A stretch of DNA of 64,000 nt from JABDMH01 sp965223165 (GTDB lineage Bacteria > Bacteroidota > Bacteroidia > Chitinophagales > Saprospiraceae), in NCBI GenBank assembly GCA_965223165.1, contig CBDCVQ010000006.1, positions 62,001 to 126,000 on the forward strand. Reading direction: 5' to 3'. The notes under the pieces are model-generated. The model ran no database searches and was not told the origin of the DNA. It was given only the letters and a program-made list of their open reading frames with translations. A program made the position numbers and the translations under genes. Below are positions 1 to 8,611 of this stretch, piece by piece. Each line of letters begins with the position of its first letter. Position 1 is the first letter of the stretch.

Positions 1-1
1 T

Positions 2-1438
2 GACAAGCTACAATTAGAACAATGCATGCGGTCGGTTGGCATGACCCAAAGTGAAATTCGCAAAGCTTTGATCAGCATTGCGGCCCGAGCGATTTTCTGT
101 TCTTCGGAGCATAAGACCGCACAAATCCTCCAGATGAATAGTGAGCTGGCTGCTTGCTTCGGTCACCATCAAATAATTACACATAAACAACTGTATGCCA
201 TATCTGACCTGCTTTACAAGCATAGGGAATCCATAGACCAGTTTTTATACCATCGCATTACTGATATGTTTGACCTCAATGATAAGCTGGTTATTTTTGA
301 TATCAGCAATACTTACTTTGAATCACGTAAAGATCATAGTAAGATTGCCAAGTATGGCAAGAGTAAGGAGAAAAGAAATGACTGTCCATTGGTTGTTTTT
401 ACCGGCGTTATTAATGCGCAGGGCTTTATCAGACACTCCAGAATATACGAAGGCAACACACCAGACACTGGTACTTTGTCTGATATGATTGAAGATCTAA
501 AGAAATATTCTCCTTCCAGGCCGGATCAAACAATTGTGATAGATGCCGGTATTGCTACTGAAGACAACCTAACTATGGTGAGGGAAAAAGGGTATAAATA
601 CGTTTGCGTCTCTCGAAAGCGACTAAAAGATCACCCTGTGGAGGAGTCTAGCTCGAAAATAATTCGACTTACCGATAGACAAAAGAATCAAGTGGAACTA
701 GCCATCTTTCAGCCCCAGGGTTATCCGGATACCTGGATGTACGTGCAAAGTGAGGCCAAAAGGAAAAAGGAGCAATCCATGCACACCAAACTCAAGCAAC
801 GGTATGAACAAGATCTGAGTGTTATCCAGAAAGCTATTTTTACCAAAGGGGGCACTAAATCCATCAACAAGGTATGGGAGCGTATTGGAAGGGCGAAACA
901 GAAACACAACCGTATTTCCTCTAGATATGTCATCAAAGTTGCCCAAGAAAATGGAGTCGCTACCCAAATCACCTGGTCTGAAAAATCAGATCAAACTAAG
1001 GACGATAAAACCAATGGCGTCTACTTTATCAGAACGAATTATGACAATCCTTCTGAATCTAAATTGTGGGATATATATAATACCATCAGAGAAGTGGAAG
1101 CTACCTTTCGCTGCCTAAAGTCAGATCTAAACATCAGGCCGGTGTACCATCAAAAAGACCAAAGAATTGAAGCTCATATTTATCTTACCATTCTTGCCTA
1201 CCAGTTAGTCAATACCATCAGGTATATGCTCAAAAATGCTAATCTCAACTACGACTGGAACAATATCGTTAGGATAATGAATACCCAAACCATTCAAACT
1301 GTTGAACTGCCTACTGACAAAAAAGTCATTCACCTACGTAAACCCTCTACCCCCATCAACGAAGTCCGCCAAATCTATAATGCCACCGGCACCAACAACA
1401 CTCAGACTGCTCTGAAAAAATATGTAGTGTACCACTGA
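2..1438 (+). CDS. IS1634-type (IS4 superfamily) transposase, 5' end outside window
   Basis: This is a DDE transposase that would catalyse cut-and-paste movement of its insertion sequence. The frame is open to the window edge. The first ATG is at 26, but codons upstream read on, and about 479 residues are visible where IS1634 transposases are usually 500-600, so the N-terminus lies outside. Visible catalytic blocks are FDISNTYFES (first Asp), VIDAGIATEDN (second Asp) and a C-terminal Y-x3-R-x2-E-x6-K signature in YNTIREVEATFRCLK, followed by a helical segment typical of the family. The gene is AT-rich compared with most of the window, which suits a mobile element. The right terminal repeat was not located because the left end is missing. 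The family call is firm; whether the element is intact cannot be judged. Confidence 0.85.
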   Translation, partial: DKLQLEQCMRSVGMTQSEIRKALISIAARAIFCSSEHKTAQILQMNSELAACFGHHQIITHKQLYAISDLLYKHRESIDQFLYHRITDMFDLNDKLVIFDISNTYFESRKDHSKIAKYGKSKEKRNDCPLVVFTGVINAQGFIRHSRIYEGNTPDTGTLSDMIEDLKKYSPSRPDQTIVIDAGIATEDNLTMVREKGYKYVCVSRKRLKDHPVEESSSKIIRLTDRQKNQVELAIFQPQGYPDTWMYVQSEAKRKKEQSMHTKLKQRYEQDLSVIQKAIFTKGGTKSINKVWERIGRAKQKHNRISSRYVIKVAQENGVATQITWSEKSDQTKDDKTNGVYFIRTNYDNPSESKLWDIYNTIREVEATFRCLKSDLNIRPVYHQKDQRIEAHIYLTILAYQLVNTIRYMLKNANLNYDWNNIVRIMNTQTIQTVELPTDKKVIHLRKPSTPINEVRQIYNATGTNNTQTALKKYVVYH

Positions 1439-1560
1439 TTTCCTATCTCATTGGTTTTCTGAAACTTACGTGTGAGCTTAGCCAAGTCGGGATAACTCAT
1501 ATCCTACGAAAATATAGATTTCGATCATACACAGGATCAGCCAGATCAAAAGAAATGACC
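1439..1560. other. Non-coding tail between transposase and repeat array
   Basis: This should contain the right end of the IS1634-type element. Without the left end, the terminal inverted repeat cannot be identified. No ORF or recognisable RNA is seen. Confidence 0.3.
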
Positions 1561-1565
1561 ATCAG

Positions 1566-2230
1566 CGAAAAACTCCCTGGAGGCCAGGCAAGAACTGACA
1601 ATAGTATCAAGAGCCGTTAGGCTCCAAGCATCCCCAGGATCGACAGTATCAGAAGAAATGGCCAGCCGCTAGAAGCTCCCCTAGATGCTAAACATAATTC
1701 TGACAACAGCATCAAGAGCCGTCAGGCTCCGAGTATCCCCAGGATCGATAGTGTCTAACAAGCCGCGAAAAGTTCCCTGAAGGCCAGGCAAGAACTGACG
1801 ATAGTATCAAGAGCCGTCAGGCTCCGAGCATCCCCAGGATCGATAGTGTCTAACAAGCCGCGAAAAGTTCCCTGGAGGCCAGGCAAGAACTGACGATAGT
1901 ATCAAGAGCCGTCAGGCTCCGAGTATCCCCAGGATCGACAGTGTCTAACAAGCCGCGAAAAGTTCCCTGGAGGCCAGGCAAGAACTGATGATAGTATCAA
2001 GAGTCGTCAGGCTCCGAGCATCCCCAGGATCGACAGTGTCTAACAAGCCGCGAAAAGTTCCCTGGAGGCCAGGCAAGAACTGACGATAGTATCAAGAGCC
2101 GTCAGGCTCCGAGTATCCCAGGATCGACAGTGTCTAACAAGCCGCGAAAAGTTCCCTGGAGGCCAGGCAAGAACTGACGATAGTATCAAGAGCCGTCAGG
2201 CTCTGAGTATCCCCAGGATCGATAGTATCT
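1566..2230. repeat. 95-bp tandem repeat array, seven units with a conserved hairpin
   Basis: Seven head-to-tail copies of a unit of about 95 bp. Hairpin starts lie at 1611, 1716, 1811, 1906, 2001, 2096 and 2190, so spacing is 105, 95, 95, 95, 95 and 94. Each unit carries the perfect hairpin GAGCC-GTCA-GGCTC. One unit has GAGTC, keeping pairing through a G.T wobble, and the first has loop GTTA. The first two units are diverged and the last five nearly identical, as expected from recent tandem amplification. There are no variable spacers, so this is not a CRISPR. No ORF spans it. It sits between the IS tail and the terminator of the DUF2911 gene. Confidence 0.9.
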
Positions 2231-2283
2231 TCTCAATCTCGCAGCAAAGTCAAACTAGAAATGGCTGGCAAAGTGCTCACACG

Positions 2284-2320
2284 AAAAAAAAGGTACCAAG
2301 CAGCGGCCTGATACCTTTTA
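2284..2320 (-). terminator. Rho-independent terminator of the DUF2911 gene
   Basis: Read on the minus strand, a fully paired stem begins AAAAGGTATCAGGC, has a CGCT loop, and closes with GCTTGGTACC followed by a run of eight T. There are 14 pairs counting two G.T wobbles. It lies about 25 bp past the stop codon of the minus-strand gene at 2346. Confidence 0.85.
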
Positions 2321-2345
2321 TTAATTTCTCGGATCAAATCGCTGA

Positions 2346-3440
2346 TTACAATTCAATCGGCAGTTTGACCATGGTTTTGTCCCAGGCTACTACAAGATTG
2401 ACGGTATTGCCATCGGCTTTCTCGAATACCATAGAGAGCGCCTCGACCTCCGAGGGCGCGCTGGTCACGGGAACGCTGAGGCTAGCTACGTTTTTTTCGT
2501 CATCGTGGTTTGCCGGACCCCAGGAGGGAATATTTTTATGCACGACAAAATCCCAGGCATTTTCATTCACTTTGGCCATCAGACCATAGGTGCCCGCTTT
2601 AACATCCTTGCCGCCGATTTTCACGTCATCAAAGAAGGTGATTTCAGTGGTCTCATTGGCACCCAATCGCCAGGGCTCACCGTATTTTATCAGCTCGCCA
2701 AATATTTTTCGACTCTTCTTCTGCGGCCGGCTGTAGACGACACGCACCTTGGGTTGGTTCGCTTCCAATTCTTCCTCCTTGAGGAAATTGTGAAATCTGG
2801 ACATACTGGGGTACTGGGCCAGATCCATCGGGCTGGCGTCATCATTGGGCATGTATGCAGGATTCAGGCCGATGGGGAGCATAGCGCGTGTTTGATCCCA
2901 TTCAAAGATCATTTTACACTTGTTGTCACCCAATTCCTTAAATCCGATGGCAAAGGATTCTCTGGTGGTCGCTGTGTGCGTGACATGAGCCACTGCGCGA
3001 ACGATATCTTGCGAGGCATCTCGATTGGCGGAGCCGCCGATATGTCGTTGCTTGGAGATCTTGATGATCCAGTGATTGGGATGGACCTCGGCAAACATCG
3101 TGTAAGTGCCGGCCGGTACAAACGTGCCACCAATTTCTACCGGGCTGTAAAAGCGTACTTCGGTAGCTTCGTTGGCGCCCAGTCTCCAGTCCTCACCATA
3201 GGGAACGAGTCCGCCGAAGATGACACGATCTTTTTTCTTGGGACGGCAGTAGAGGACTTTGATCTTTAAGTCTTTCTGTTGGTCTTCGTCCAGGTAGTTG
3301 TTGAAGGCAGCGCTGCGTGGGAAATTAGCTGCATCCATCGGGCTGGCATCCAGATCCGGAAACTCCAAGTCCTGTGCGGTCAACGTACAGACGCCCAAGA
3401 GCAGCATGCCAAAAAACAAGGTGATTTTCGTTGAATTCAT
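2346..3440 (-). CDS. Secreted protein with two DUF2911 domains
   Basis: A 364-residue protein with a signal peptide (hydrophobic core ITLFFGMLLLGVCTLT, likely cleaved after TAQ). Two homologous DUF2911 modules follow, roughly residues 40-190 and 215-364. Each carries the same series: YxRPxKK, IFGxLxxYGExWRLGANE, IGGxxVxAGTYxxxA, then a W-containing strand. The internal duplication is plain from the repeated motifs. DUF2911 proteins are common in Bacteroidota and of unknown function, probably in the cell envelope. The gene is monocistronic, with its own TAnnTTTG promoter box and a strong terminator, and is divergent from the acyl-CoA operon. Confidence 0.85.
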   Translation of the reverse strand: MNSTKITLFFGMLLLGVCTLTAQDLEFPDLDASPMDAANFPRSAAFNNYLDEDQQKDLKIKVLYCRPKKKDRVIFGGLVPYGEDWRLGANEATEVRFYSPVEIGGTFVPAGTYTMFAEVHPNHWIIKISKQRHIGGSANRDASQDIVRAVAHVTHTATTRESFAIGFKELGDNKCKMIFEWDQTRAMLPIGLNPAYMPNDDASPMDLAQYPSMSRFHNFLKEEELEANQPKVRVVYSRPQKKSRKIFGELIKYGEPWRLGANETTEITFFDDVKIGGKDVKAGTYGLMAKVNENAWDFVVHKNIPSWGPANHDDEKNVASLSVPVTSAPSEVEALSMVFEKADGNTVNLVVAWDKTMVKLPIEL

Positions 3441-3465
3441 AAGTTGTCAAAAATTGTTGAGGCGT

Positions 3466-3473
3466 CAAATCTA
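3466..3473 (-). promoter_or_regulatory. Bacteroidota -7 box TAGATTTG upstream of the DUF2911 gene
   Basis: An exact TAnnTTTG match on the minus strand, 25-33 bp upstream of the ATG at 3440. No clear TTG -33 element at the usual spacing is seen, so strength is uncertain. Confidence 0.4.
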
Positions 3474-3671
3474 AGACTAATTTCCCGTGATCCGGGACCC
3501 TATTGGCCGTCTGTGACCGGCTTTTCGTCGAATGTTTGTTATGGAGTTGTTAATATGACGTCCAAACAGTTAGGGTCCAGCGGGATAACGTGGTCAGCGG
3601 ACTCCTGGTCGGCCACCCCTGATAGTCCCCTTTTTTGCCCATCTTTATGTGAAAGCGATATAGCAACAAAG

Positions 3672-5492
3672 ATGGCAGATCGATACATGAGTATGCAGGT
3701 GCTGAAACACCTGCTCTTCGAAGTGCACCAGGCGACAGCGCTCTGCGAATACGAGCGGTTTCAGGACTTTGATCGGGAGAGCATGGGCATCCTGCTGGAT
3801 AGTTTCAAATCCTTTGCTGACCAGGACCTCTTTCCTTACTACAAAGAGATGGACGACAAGCCGGTGACGTTCACCGACGGGCAAGTACAGGTCCATCCGC
3901 AGATCCGCCAGACCATCGCCAAGTCCGCCGAATTGGGACTGATCGGCTGCGGATTTGATTATGAGCGGGGTGGGATGCAGTTGCCGGCCATATTGTACTA
4001 TGCCATACTGCACATCCTGGACAGTGCAAATAATAATGTGACGGGCTACACCACGCTGACCGGCGGAGCCGCTAATCTCATTGTCACCTTCGGGTCAGAG
4101 GAATTGATAGCGACCTACGTCCCACCGATGATCGAGGGTAGGTGGATGGGCACGATGGCCCTTACGGAGCCACAAGCCGGCAGTTCTCTTTCGGATATTA
4201 CGACCACCGCGTATCCGCGTCCGGATGGGAGCTATCTGATCAAGGGCCAGAAGATCTTTATCTCCGGAGGCGATCATCAATACGGGGAAAACTTTGTCCA
4301 CCTCACCTTGGCTCGCATCGAAGGGGCGCCGGCCGGCACCAAAGGTATTTCGCTCTTCGTGGTGCCCAAGTTGCGACCAACGCCCGATGGATCGCTGGTG
4401 CATAATGACCTGGTCACCGCCGGTGAGTTTGAAAAACTGGGACAGCGAGGTTATGTGACCACCCACCTGGTCTACGGCGAACAAGACAACTGCCTGGGCT
4501 GGCTTGTCGGAGAGCCCCATCACGGGCTGAAGTATATGTTTCAAATGATGAATGAGGCCAGGATCTCGGTGGGTACCTCTGCCGCCTCCATGGCCACCGC
4601 CGCCTACTATGCCTCCCTGCAGTATGCCAATGAACGTCGACAGGGTAGGGTGCTCGGACGGTCGGGCAAGAAGGATGTGCGGCAAGAGCAGGCATTCATT
4701 GCGCGACATCCGGATGTGAAAAGAATGCTCTTGCTCCAGAAATCAGTGGTCGAAGGATCGATCAGCCTGGCACTGGAATGCGCTCGCCTGGCTGACCTGC
4801 ATGCGGTCGAGTCCGACGCCACCGCCGAAGATGCCCTGGACCTCCTAGAACTATTGACACCCGTGGTGAAAGCCTACCCTTCGGAGATGGGCCGGGTGAG
4901 CATCAGCAATGGTCTCCAAGTATTGGGGGGCTATGGATTTACCAGTGATTTTATTTTGCAGCAATACTATCGCGACGTTCGGATTACCTCGATCTATGAG
5001 GGCACGACCGGCATCCAGGCCCTGGATTTGCTCGGCCGGAAAGTGCCGATGAAAGGAGGCAGAAGTTTGACCCTACTCTTGGAGGCCATCCAGACCACCA
5101 TCGACCAGGCGAAGGACGTGGAGCGCCTCCAACCCTATGCAGCGCAACTCGCTGAGAAAGTAGCGCTGCATGATCAGGTACTGAGGCACCTGGGGCAGTA
5201 TGCCGCCAGCGGTGATTACGAAAGATATCTGGCCGATGCCACGCCCTACCTTGAGTTCTTTGGTACGATGACGGTGGCCTGGCAGTGGCTCAAGATGGCG
5301 GCGGTATCCCATCAGTTGATCCTGGAGGACAGGGGTAGCTACACCACCGAGTTCTACCAAGAGCAGGTAGACACCATGCGGTTTTTTTATAAGTATGAAC
5401 TTCCCAAGATGACCGGACTGGCCGAGACCCTGCTCAACCCGGAGACATTGACCTTGGCCAAGCGTGAGGGGGTAGCCCAAGAAAATCGGTAA
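3672..5492 (+). CDS. Acyl-CoA dehydrogenase with C-terminal extension
   Basis: A FAD-dependent alpha,beta-dehydrogenation enzyme for acyl-CoA thioesters, about 606 residues from the start chosen here. The frame is open back to 3444, but those 76 codons lack family similarity; MADRYMSMQVL at 3672 begins the recognisable N-terminal helix. Visible motifs are the flavin-contact block MALTEPQAGSSLSDI, the SGGDH strand, a QVLGGYGFTSDF helix, and RDVRITSIYEGTTGIQ, whose Glu is the catalytic base position. The long C-terminal region after RKVP matches the 600-residue subgroup that includes DmdC-like enzymes. It is first in an operon, 4 bp before the SDR gene. Substrate is unknown; the neighbours suggest fatty or branched acyl-CoA. 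Confidence 0.88.
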   Translation: MADRYMSMQVLKHLLFEVHQATALCEYERFQDFDRESMGILLDSFKSFADQDLFPYYKEMDDKPVTFTDGQVQVHPQIRQTIAKSAELGLIGCGFDYERGGMQLPAILYYAILHILDSANNNVTGYTTLTGGAANLIVTFGSEELIATYVPPMIEGRWMGTMALTEPQAGSSLSDITTTAYPRPDGSYLIKGQKIFISGGDHQYGENFVHLTLARIEGAPAGTKGISLFVVPKLRPTPDGSLVHNDLVTAGEFEKLGQRGYVTTHLVYGEQDNCLGWLVGEPHHGLKYMFQMMNEARISVGTSAASMATAAYYASLQYANERRQGRVLGRSGKKDVRQEQAFIARHPDVKRMLLLQKSVVEGSISLALECARLADLHAVESDATAEDALDLLELLTPVVKAYPSEMGRVSISNGLQVLGGYGFTSDFILQQYYRDVRITSIYEGTTGIQALDLLGRKVPMKGGRSLTLLLEAIQTTIDQAKDVERLQPYAAQLAEKVALHDQVLRHLGQYAASGDYERYLADATPYLEFFGTMTVAWQWLKMAAVSHQLILEDRGSYTTEFYQEQVDTMRFFYKYELPKMTGLAETLLNPETLTLAKREGVAQENR

Positions 5493-5496
5493 ATCC

Positions 5497-6282
5497 ATGA
5501 GTCATCGCATTAAGCCCATGTTTGATCTGTCCGGACGAGTGGCGGTGGTCACCGGGTCCAGCAAGGGCATCGGAGAGAGTATTGCCCGAGGCCTGGCTGA
5601 GTTTGGCGCAAAAGTGGTCATCAGCAGCCGCAAGCAAGAGGCGGTGGACGCCTTGGCGCGAAATTTTGAAGGTCATAAACTGGAGTGCAAAGCTGTCGCC
5701 TGCCACGTAGGTAAGCTAGAGCAAAGACAGGCATTGGTGGAGGCAACGATGCGGGCGTACGGTCGCATCGATATTCTCGTCAACAATGCCGCGATCAACC
5801 CGCATTACGGTCCGATCACCACCTTGGAGGATGCCGCCTACGAGAAGACACTGCAGGTCAACACGGCGGCTGCCCGGCAGTTGAGCAATCTGGTCTACCC
5901 GATCATGAAAAATCAGGGCGGGGGCAGCATCATACATATTAGCTCGATCGAAGGGCTCAACCCCGGTAAAGGTATGTCGGCCTACAGCATAAGTAAAGCC
6001 GCATTGAATATGCTTACCAAGGCGCAGGCCCGGGAGTGGGGCTCGGCAGGAATCCGGGTGAATGCCATTGCCCCGGGATTGATCAAAACCAAATTTAGCG
6101 CGGCCCTCTGGCAGAATGAGCGCATTGCGGCACATGTCAAAACCAATGTGCCGGCAGGAAGAGCCGCAGACCCCGATGAAATGGCGGGCCTCGCCGTCTT
6201 TCTGGCCTCCGATGCCGGATCTTATTGCACGGGAGCAATTTTTGTTGCGGATGGCGGATTTAGCATCGCCAGTGCCCTCTGA
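5497..6282 (+). CDS. Short-chain dehydrogenase/reductase (SDR)
   Basis: A classical 261-residue NAD(P)-dependent SDR. It has the nucleotide-binding TGSSKGIGESIARG, the NNAAIN motif, the catalytic Ser in HISSIEG, YSISKAA (catalytic Tyr and Lys) and the IAPGLIKTKFS loop. It starts 4 bp after the acyl-CoA dehydrogenase stop. In this context it may oxidise a 3-hydroxyacyl-CoA or an alcohol intermediate, but the substrate is an inference. Confidence 0.88.
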   Translation: MSHRIKPMFDLSGRVAVVTGSSKGIGESIARGLAEFGAKVVISSRKQEAVDALARNFEGHKLECKAVACHVGKLEQRQALVEATMRAYGRIDILVNNAAINPHYGPITTLEDAAYEKTLQVNTAAARQLSNLVYPIMKNQGGGSIIHISSIEGLNPGKGMSAYSISKAALNMLTKAQAREWGSAGIRVNAIAPGLIKTKFSAALWQNERIAAHVKTNVPAGRAADPDEMAGLAVFLASDAGSYCTGAIFVADGGFSIASAL

Positions 6283-6314
6283 CCAGGCCTCCCCAAGCCA
6301 AAACTTGGACGATT

Positions 6315-7317
6315 ATGAACACGAACAAACAAATCATACTAGCTCGGAGAGTCGTAGGTCTGCCGACGGAGGACGTATGGCGCCTGGAGGAGCAGCCTGT
6401 TTCCCCGCCGGCGGAAGGACAAGTCCTAGTGAAGATCAAATATGTTTCTCTCGACCCGGCCATGCGCGGCTGGATCGATGATCGACCCTCCTATTTGCCA
6501 CCAGTGGAACTGGGCGCCGTCATGCGCGCCGGTACGGTGGGCGAAGTGGTACAGTCTCGACATCCGGAGTATCGGGTCGGCGATCATCTGCTCGGCACTG
6601 GCGGTGTGCAGCAGTATGTCACCACGGATGGCCGGGGCTGGATCAAGGTCGATGCGACCCTGGCAACCGCTGCCCCTCTTCCTGAGTGCATTGGGTATGA
6701 CGGGCCTCACCGCCTACTTTGGTCTGCTCGATATCGGTAAGCCATCGGCGGGTGAAACCGTCCTGGTATCAGGTGCGGCAGGTGCGGTAGGGAGCATTGT
6801 CGGACAAATCGCCAAGATCAAGGGCTGCCGTGCCGTGGGAGTCGCGGGGGGTCCGGAGAAATGCCAACATCTGCTCGACTTAGGCTACGATGCCGCCATC
6901 GACTATAAGAACGAAGACGTGCGCGCCCAACTTTCGGCGCATTGTCCCAGCGGAGTAGACATCTACTTTGACAATGTAGGTGGGGAAATACTCGATCTGG
7001 CCTTAGCCAAACTGAATCGCAACGGTAGGGTCGTACTCTGTGGTGGAATTAGCCATTACAATGCCACGAGTCGGATCAAGGGCCCCAGCAATTATCTTGC
7101 CCTGCTGAGAAATCGGGGCCGGATGGAGGGCTTCATTGTGTTGGACTACGTCCGTTCCTTTGCCGAGGCCACCGCGGAGTTGGCCGGCTGGCTGAAGTCG
7201 GGAAAGATTAAATCACGAGAACATATTGCCACGGGCATTGAGCAATTTCATGAGACATTTCTACGCCTATTTGATGGCAAAAAAAAGGGTAAACTTATTT
7301 TGAAGGTAGACGAATAA
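6315..7317 (+). pseudogene. Zinc-independent MDR oxidoreductase (CurA/prostaglandin reductase type), frameshifted
   Basis: The coding region has two overlapping frames. The N-terminal half (6315 to about 6665) gives VSLDPAMRGWIDDRPSY and the VGDHLLGTGG region. The C-terminal half in the +1 frame gives SALGMTGLTAYFGLLDIGKP, the Rossmann VSGAAGAVGSIVGQIAKIKG, IDYKNED and FDNVGGE. Removing one A from the AA at 6665-6666 joins them as VDATLAPLPLFLSALGM, the expected family sequence. The total length of 1003 nt is one base more than a whole number of codons. The family reduces enals, enones or quinones with NADPH. It is either a genuine single-base insertion inactivating the gene or a sequencing error. 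The position inside the operon is otherwise normal. Confidence 0.8.
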
Positions 7318-7327
7318 TGCGGTAGAC

Positions 7328-8098
7328 ATGGAGCATCTCATCGTATCTAGAAAGAAGGACTATGCCATCGTACAACTCAGTAGGGGCAAGGTCAACGCTA
7401 TCAATCACGCGCTGGTGATGGAAATCAGGGAGATGTTTCGTGAACTGGCGTCGGATGCCGAGGTGCGAGGGGTGATTATCACCGGTCAACCCCACTATTT
7501 CAGTGCGGGTTTAGACTTGATCGAAATGCAGCGATATGACCTGGCGCAGATCCGTGCCTTTTGGACGGATTTCATGGCCATGATGACCGACTTGGTTCTA
7601 TTTCCCAAGCCGACCATTGCCGCTATCAGCGGATATAGTCCGGCGGGTGGGGCGGTCATTGCCATCACCTGTGATTATCGGATGATGGCTGCCGGAGATA
7701 AATATCATATCGGCCTCAATGAAGTGGCGCTGGGTGTCCCTATTGAAGAGAACATCTTTGACGTCTATAGCTTTTGGCTAGGACGAAAGAAGGCTTACCA
7801 AGCACTGCTGCAGGGGAAGTTATTCTCCGTCGCGGAGGCGCTGGAGATTGGTCTCCTGGATGAGGTGCACGAGCTGGAATCGTTGCTTGCCAAGGCAGAA
7901 GAGCGGATGATGCACTTGCTCAAAGCCAACGACTATATCCTGCGGGATGCAAAGCAAAAGATGCGGAGAGCACTGGTAGCTGACGTGAGCCGGGACATGA
8001 GCGCGTCTATCTCCCTGCGGGCTCGTCAGTGGATGTCACCTGAGTTTCAGGCGATGCTCGCGCAGATTGTGGATCGAATCACTTCAAAAAGTAAATGA
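7328..8098 (+). CDS. Enoyl-CoA hydratase/isomerase, delta3-delta2-enoyl-CoA isomerase-like
   Basis: A 256-residue crotonase-fold protein. The oxyanion-hole loops are FSAGLDLIEM and GYSPAGGAVIAITCDYR. The SPAGGA form, followed by YHIGLNEVALGV, resembles mitochondrial ECI1 enoyl-CoA isomerases, where the Glu in GLNE is catalytic, more than standard hydratases. It lies 10 bp after the MDR gene and shares ATGA with the MaoC gene. The likely role is repositioning the double bond of unsaturated acyl-CoA, or hydration; the isomerase reading is an inference from motifs. Confidence 0.85.
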   Translation: MEHLIVSRKKDYAIVQLSRGKVNAINHALVMEIREMFRELASDAEVRGVIITGQPHYFSAGLDLIEMQRYDLAQIRAFWTDFMAMMTDLVLFPKPTIAAISGYSPAGGAVIAITCDYRMMAAGDKYHIGLNEVALGVPIEENIFDVYSFWLGRKKAYQALLQGKLFSVAEALEIGLLDEVHELESLLAKAEERMMHLLKANDYILRDAKQKMRRALVADVSRDMSASISLRARQWMSPEFQAMLAQIVDRITSKSK

Positions 8099-8571
8099 TG
8101 TCAAGCAAAGCGTATCACACCACATTTGACAGGATCAGCGATCTGGAGCAGAAAGTAGGAGAGGAGCTGGGTATATCCGGTTGGCGTACGGTGTCTCAAG
8201 AAGATATTAACACGTTCGCGGAGCTGACCGATGATCACCAGTGGATCCATCTGGATGTAGAGCGTTGTAAGCGGGAATCTCCTTATGGTACGCCGATCGC
8301 TCATGGGTACCTGGTATTGTCCTATGCCTCCGTCTTTTTGCGCGAATGTTATCGCGTGGCAAATTGTTCGATGGCCATTAACTACGGGTTGGACAAGGTG
8401 AGATTTATCAACGCAGTGAAGGCCGGCAGTCGCCTGCGAGCTCGGGTGACGCTCACCAAGTATTTGCCTCTACCTAATGGTGCCAGGTTGTTTCTCGAGG
8501 TGGCCATGCAAATCGAGGGCGAGGAACGCCCCGCCTGCGTGGCGATTGCCATTGGGCAGTTGTACGAGTGA
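8095..8571 (+). CDS. MaoC-family (R)-specific enoyl-CoA hydratase
   Basis: A 158-residue single hot-dog domain protein. The hydratase motif is visible as FAELTDDHQWIHLD (catalytic Asp and His) followed by GTPIAHGYLVLS. It overlaps the previous gene by ATGA; ATG at 8095 or 8098 are both possible starts. It closes the acyl-CoA operon and would hydrate a 2-enoyl-CoA to the (R)-3-hydroxy form, complementing the isomerase upstream. Confidence 0.85.
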   Translation: MMSSKAYHTTFDRISDLEQKVGEELGISGWRTVSQEDINTFAELTDDHQWIHLDVERCKRESPYGTPIAHGYLVLSYASVFLRECYRVANCSMAINYGLDKVRFINAVKAGSRLRARVTLTKYLPLPNGARLFLEVAMQIEGEERPACVAIAIGQLYE

Positions 8572-8611
8572 GGCACGTTTACCACGCCGTCACCTCTCCG
8601 TCCCATCGGCG

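Noticed and set aside
1566..2230. CRISPR array
   Set aside because: The whole 95-bp unit is repeated, without variable spacers, and no cas genes are near.
2505..3269. 254-codon plus-strand frame opposite the DUF2911 gene
   Set aside because: Antisense shadow of a clear two-domain gene.
3444..3671. Upstream extension of the acyl-CoA dehydrogenase
   Set aside because: The 76 extra residues lack family similarity and overlap the divergent promoter region.
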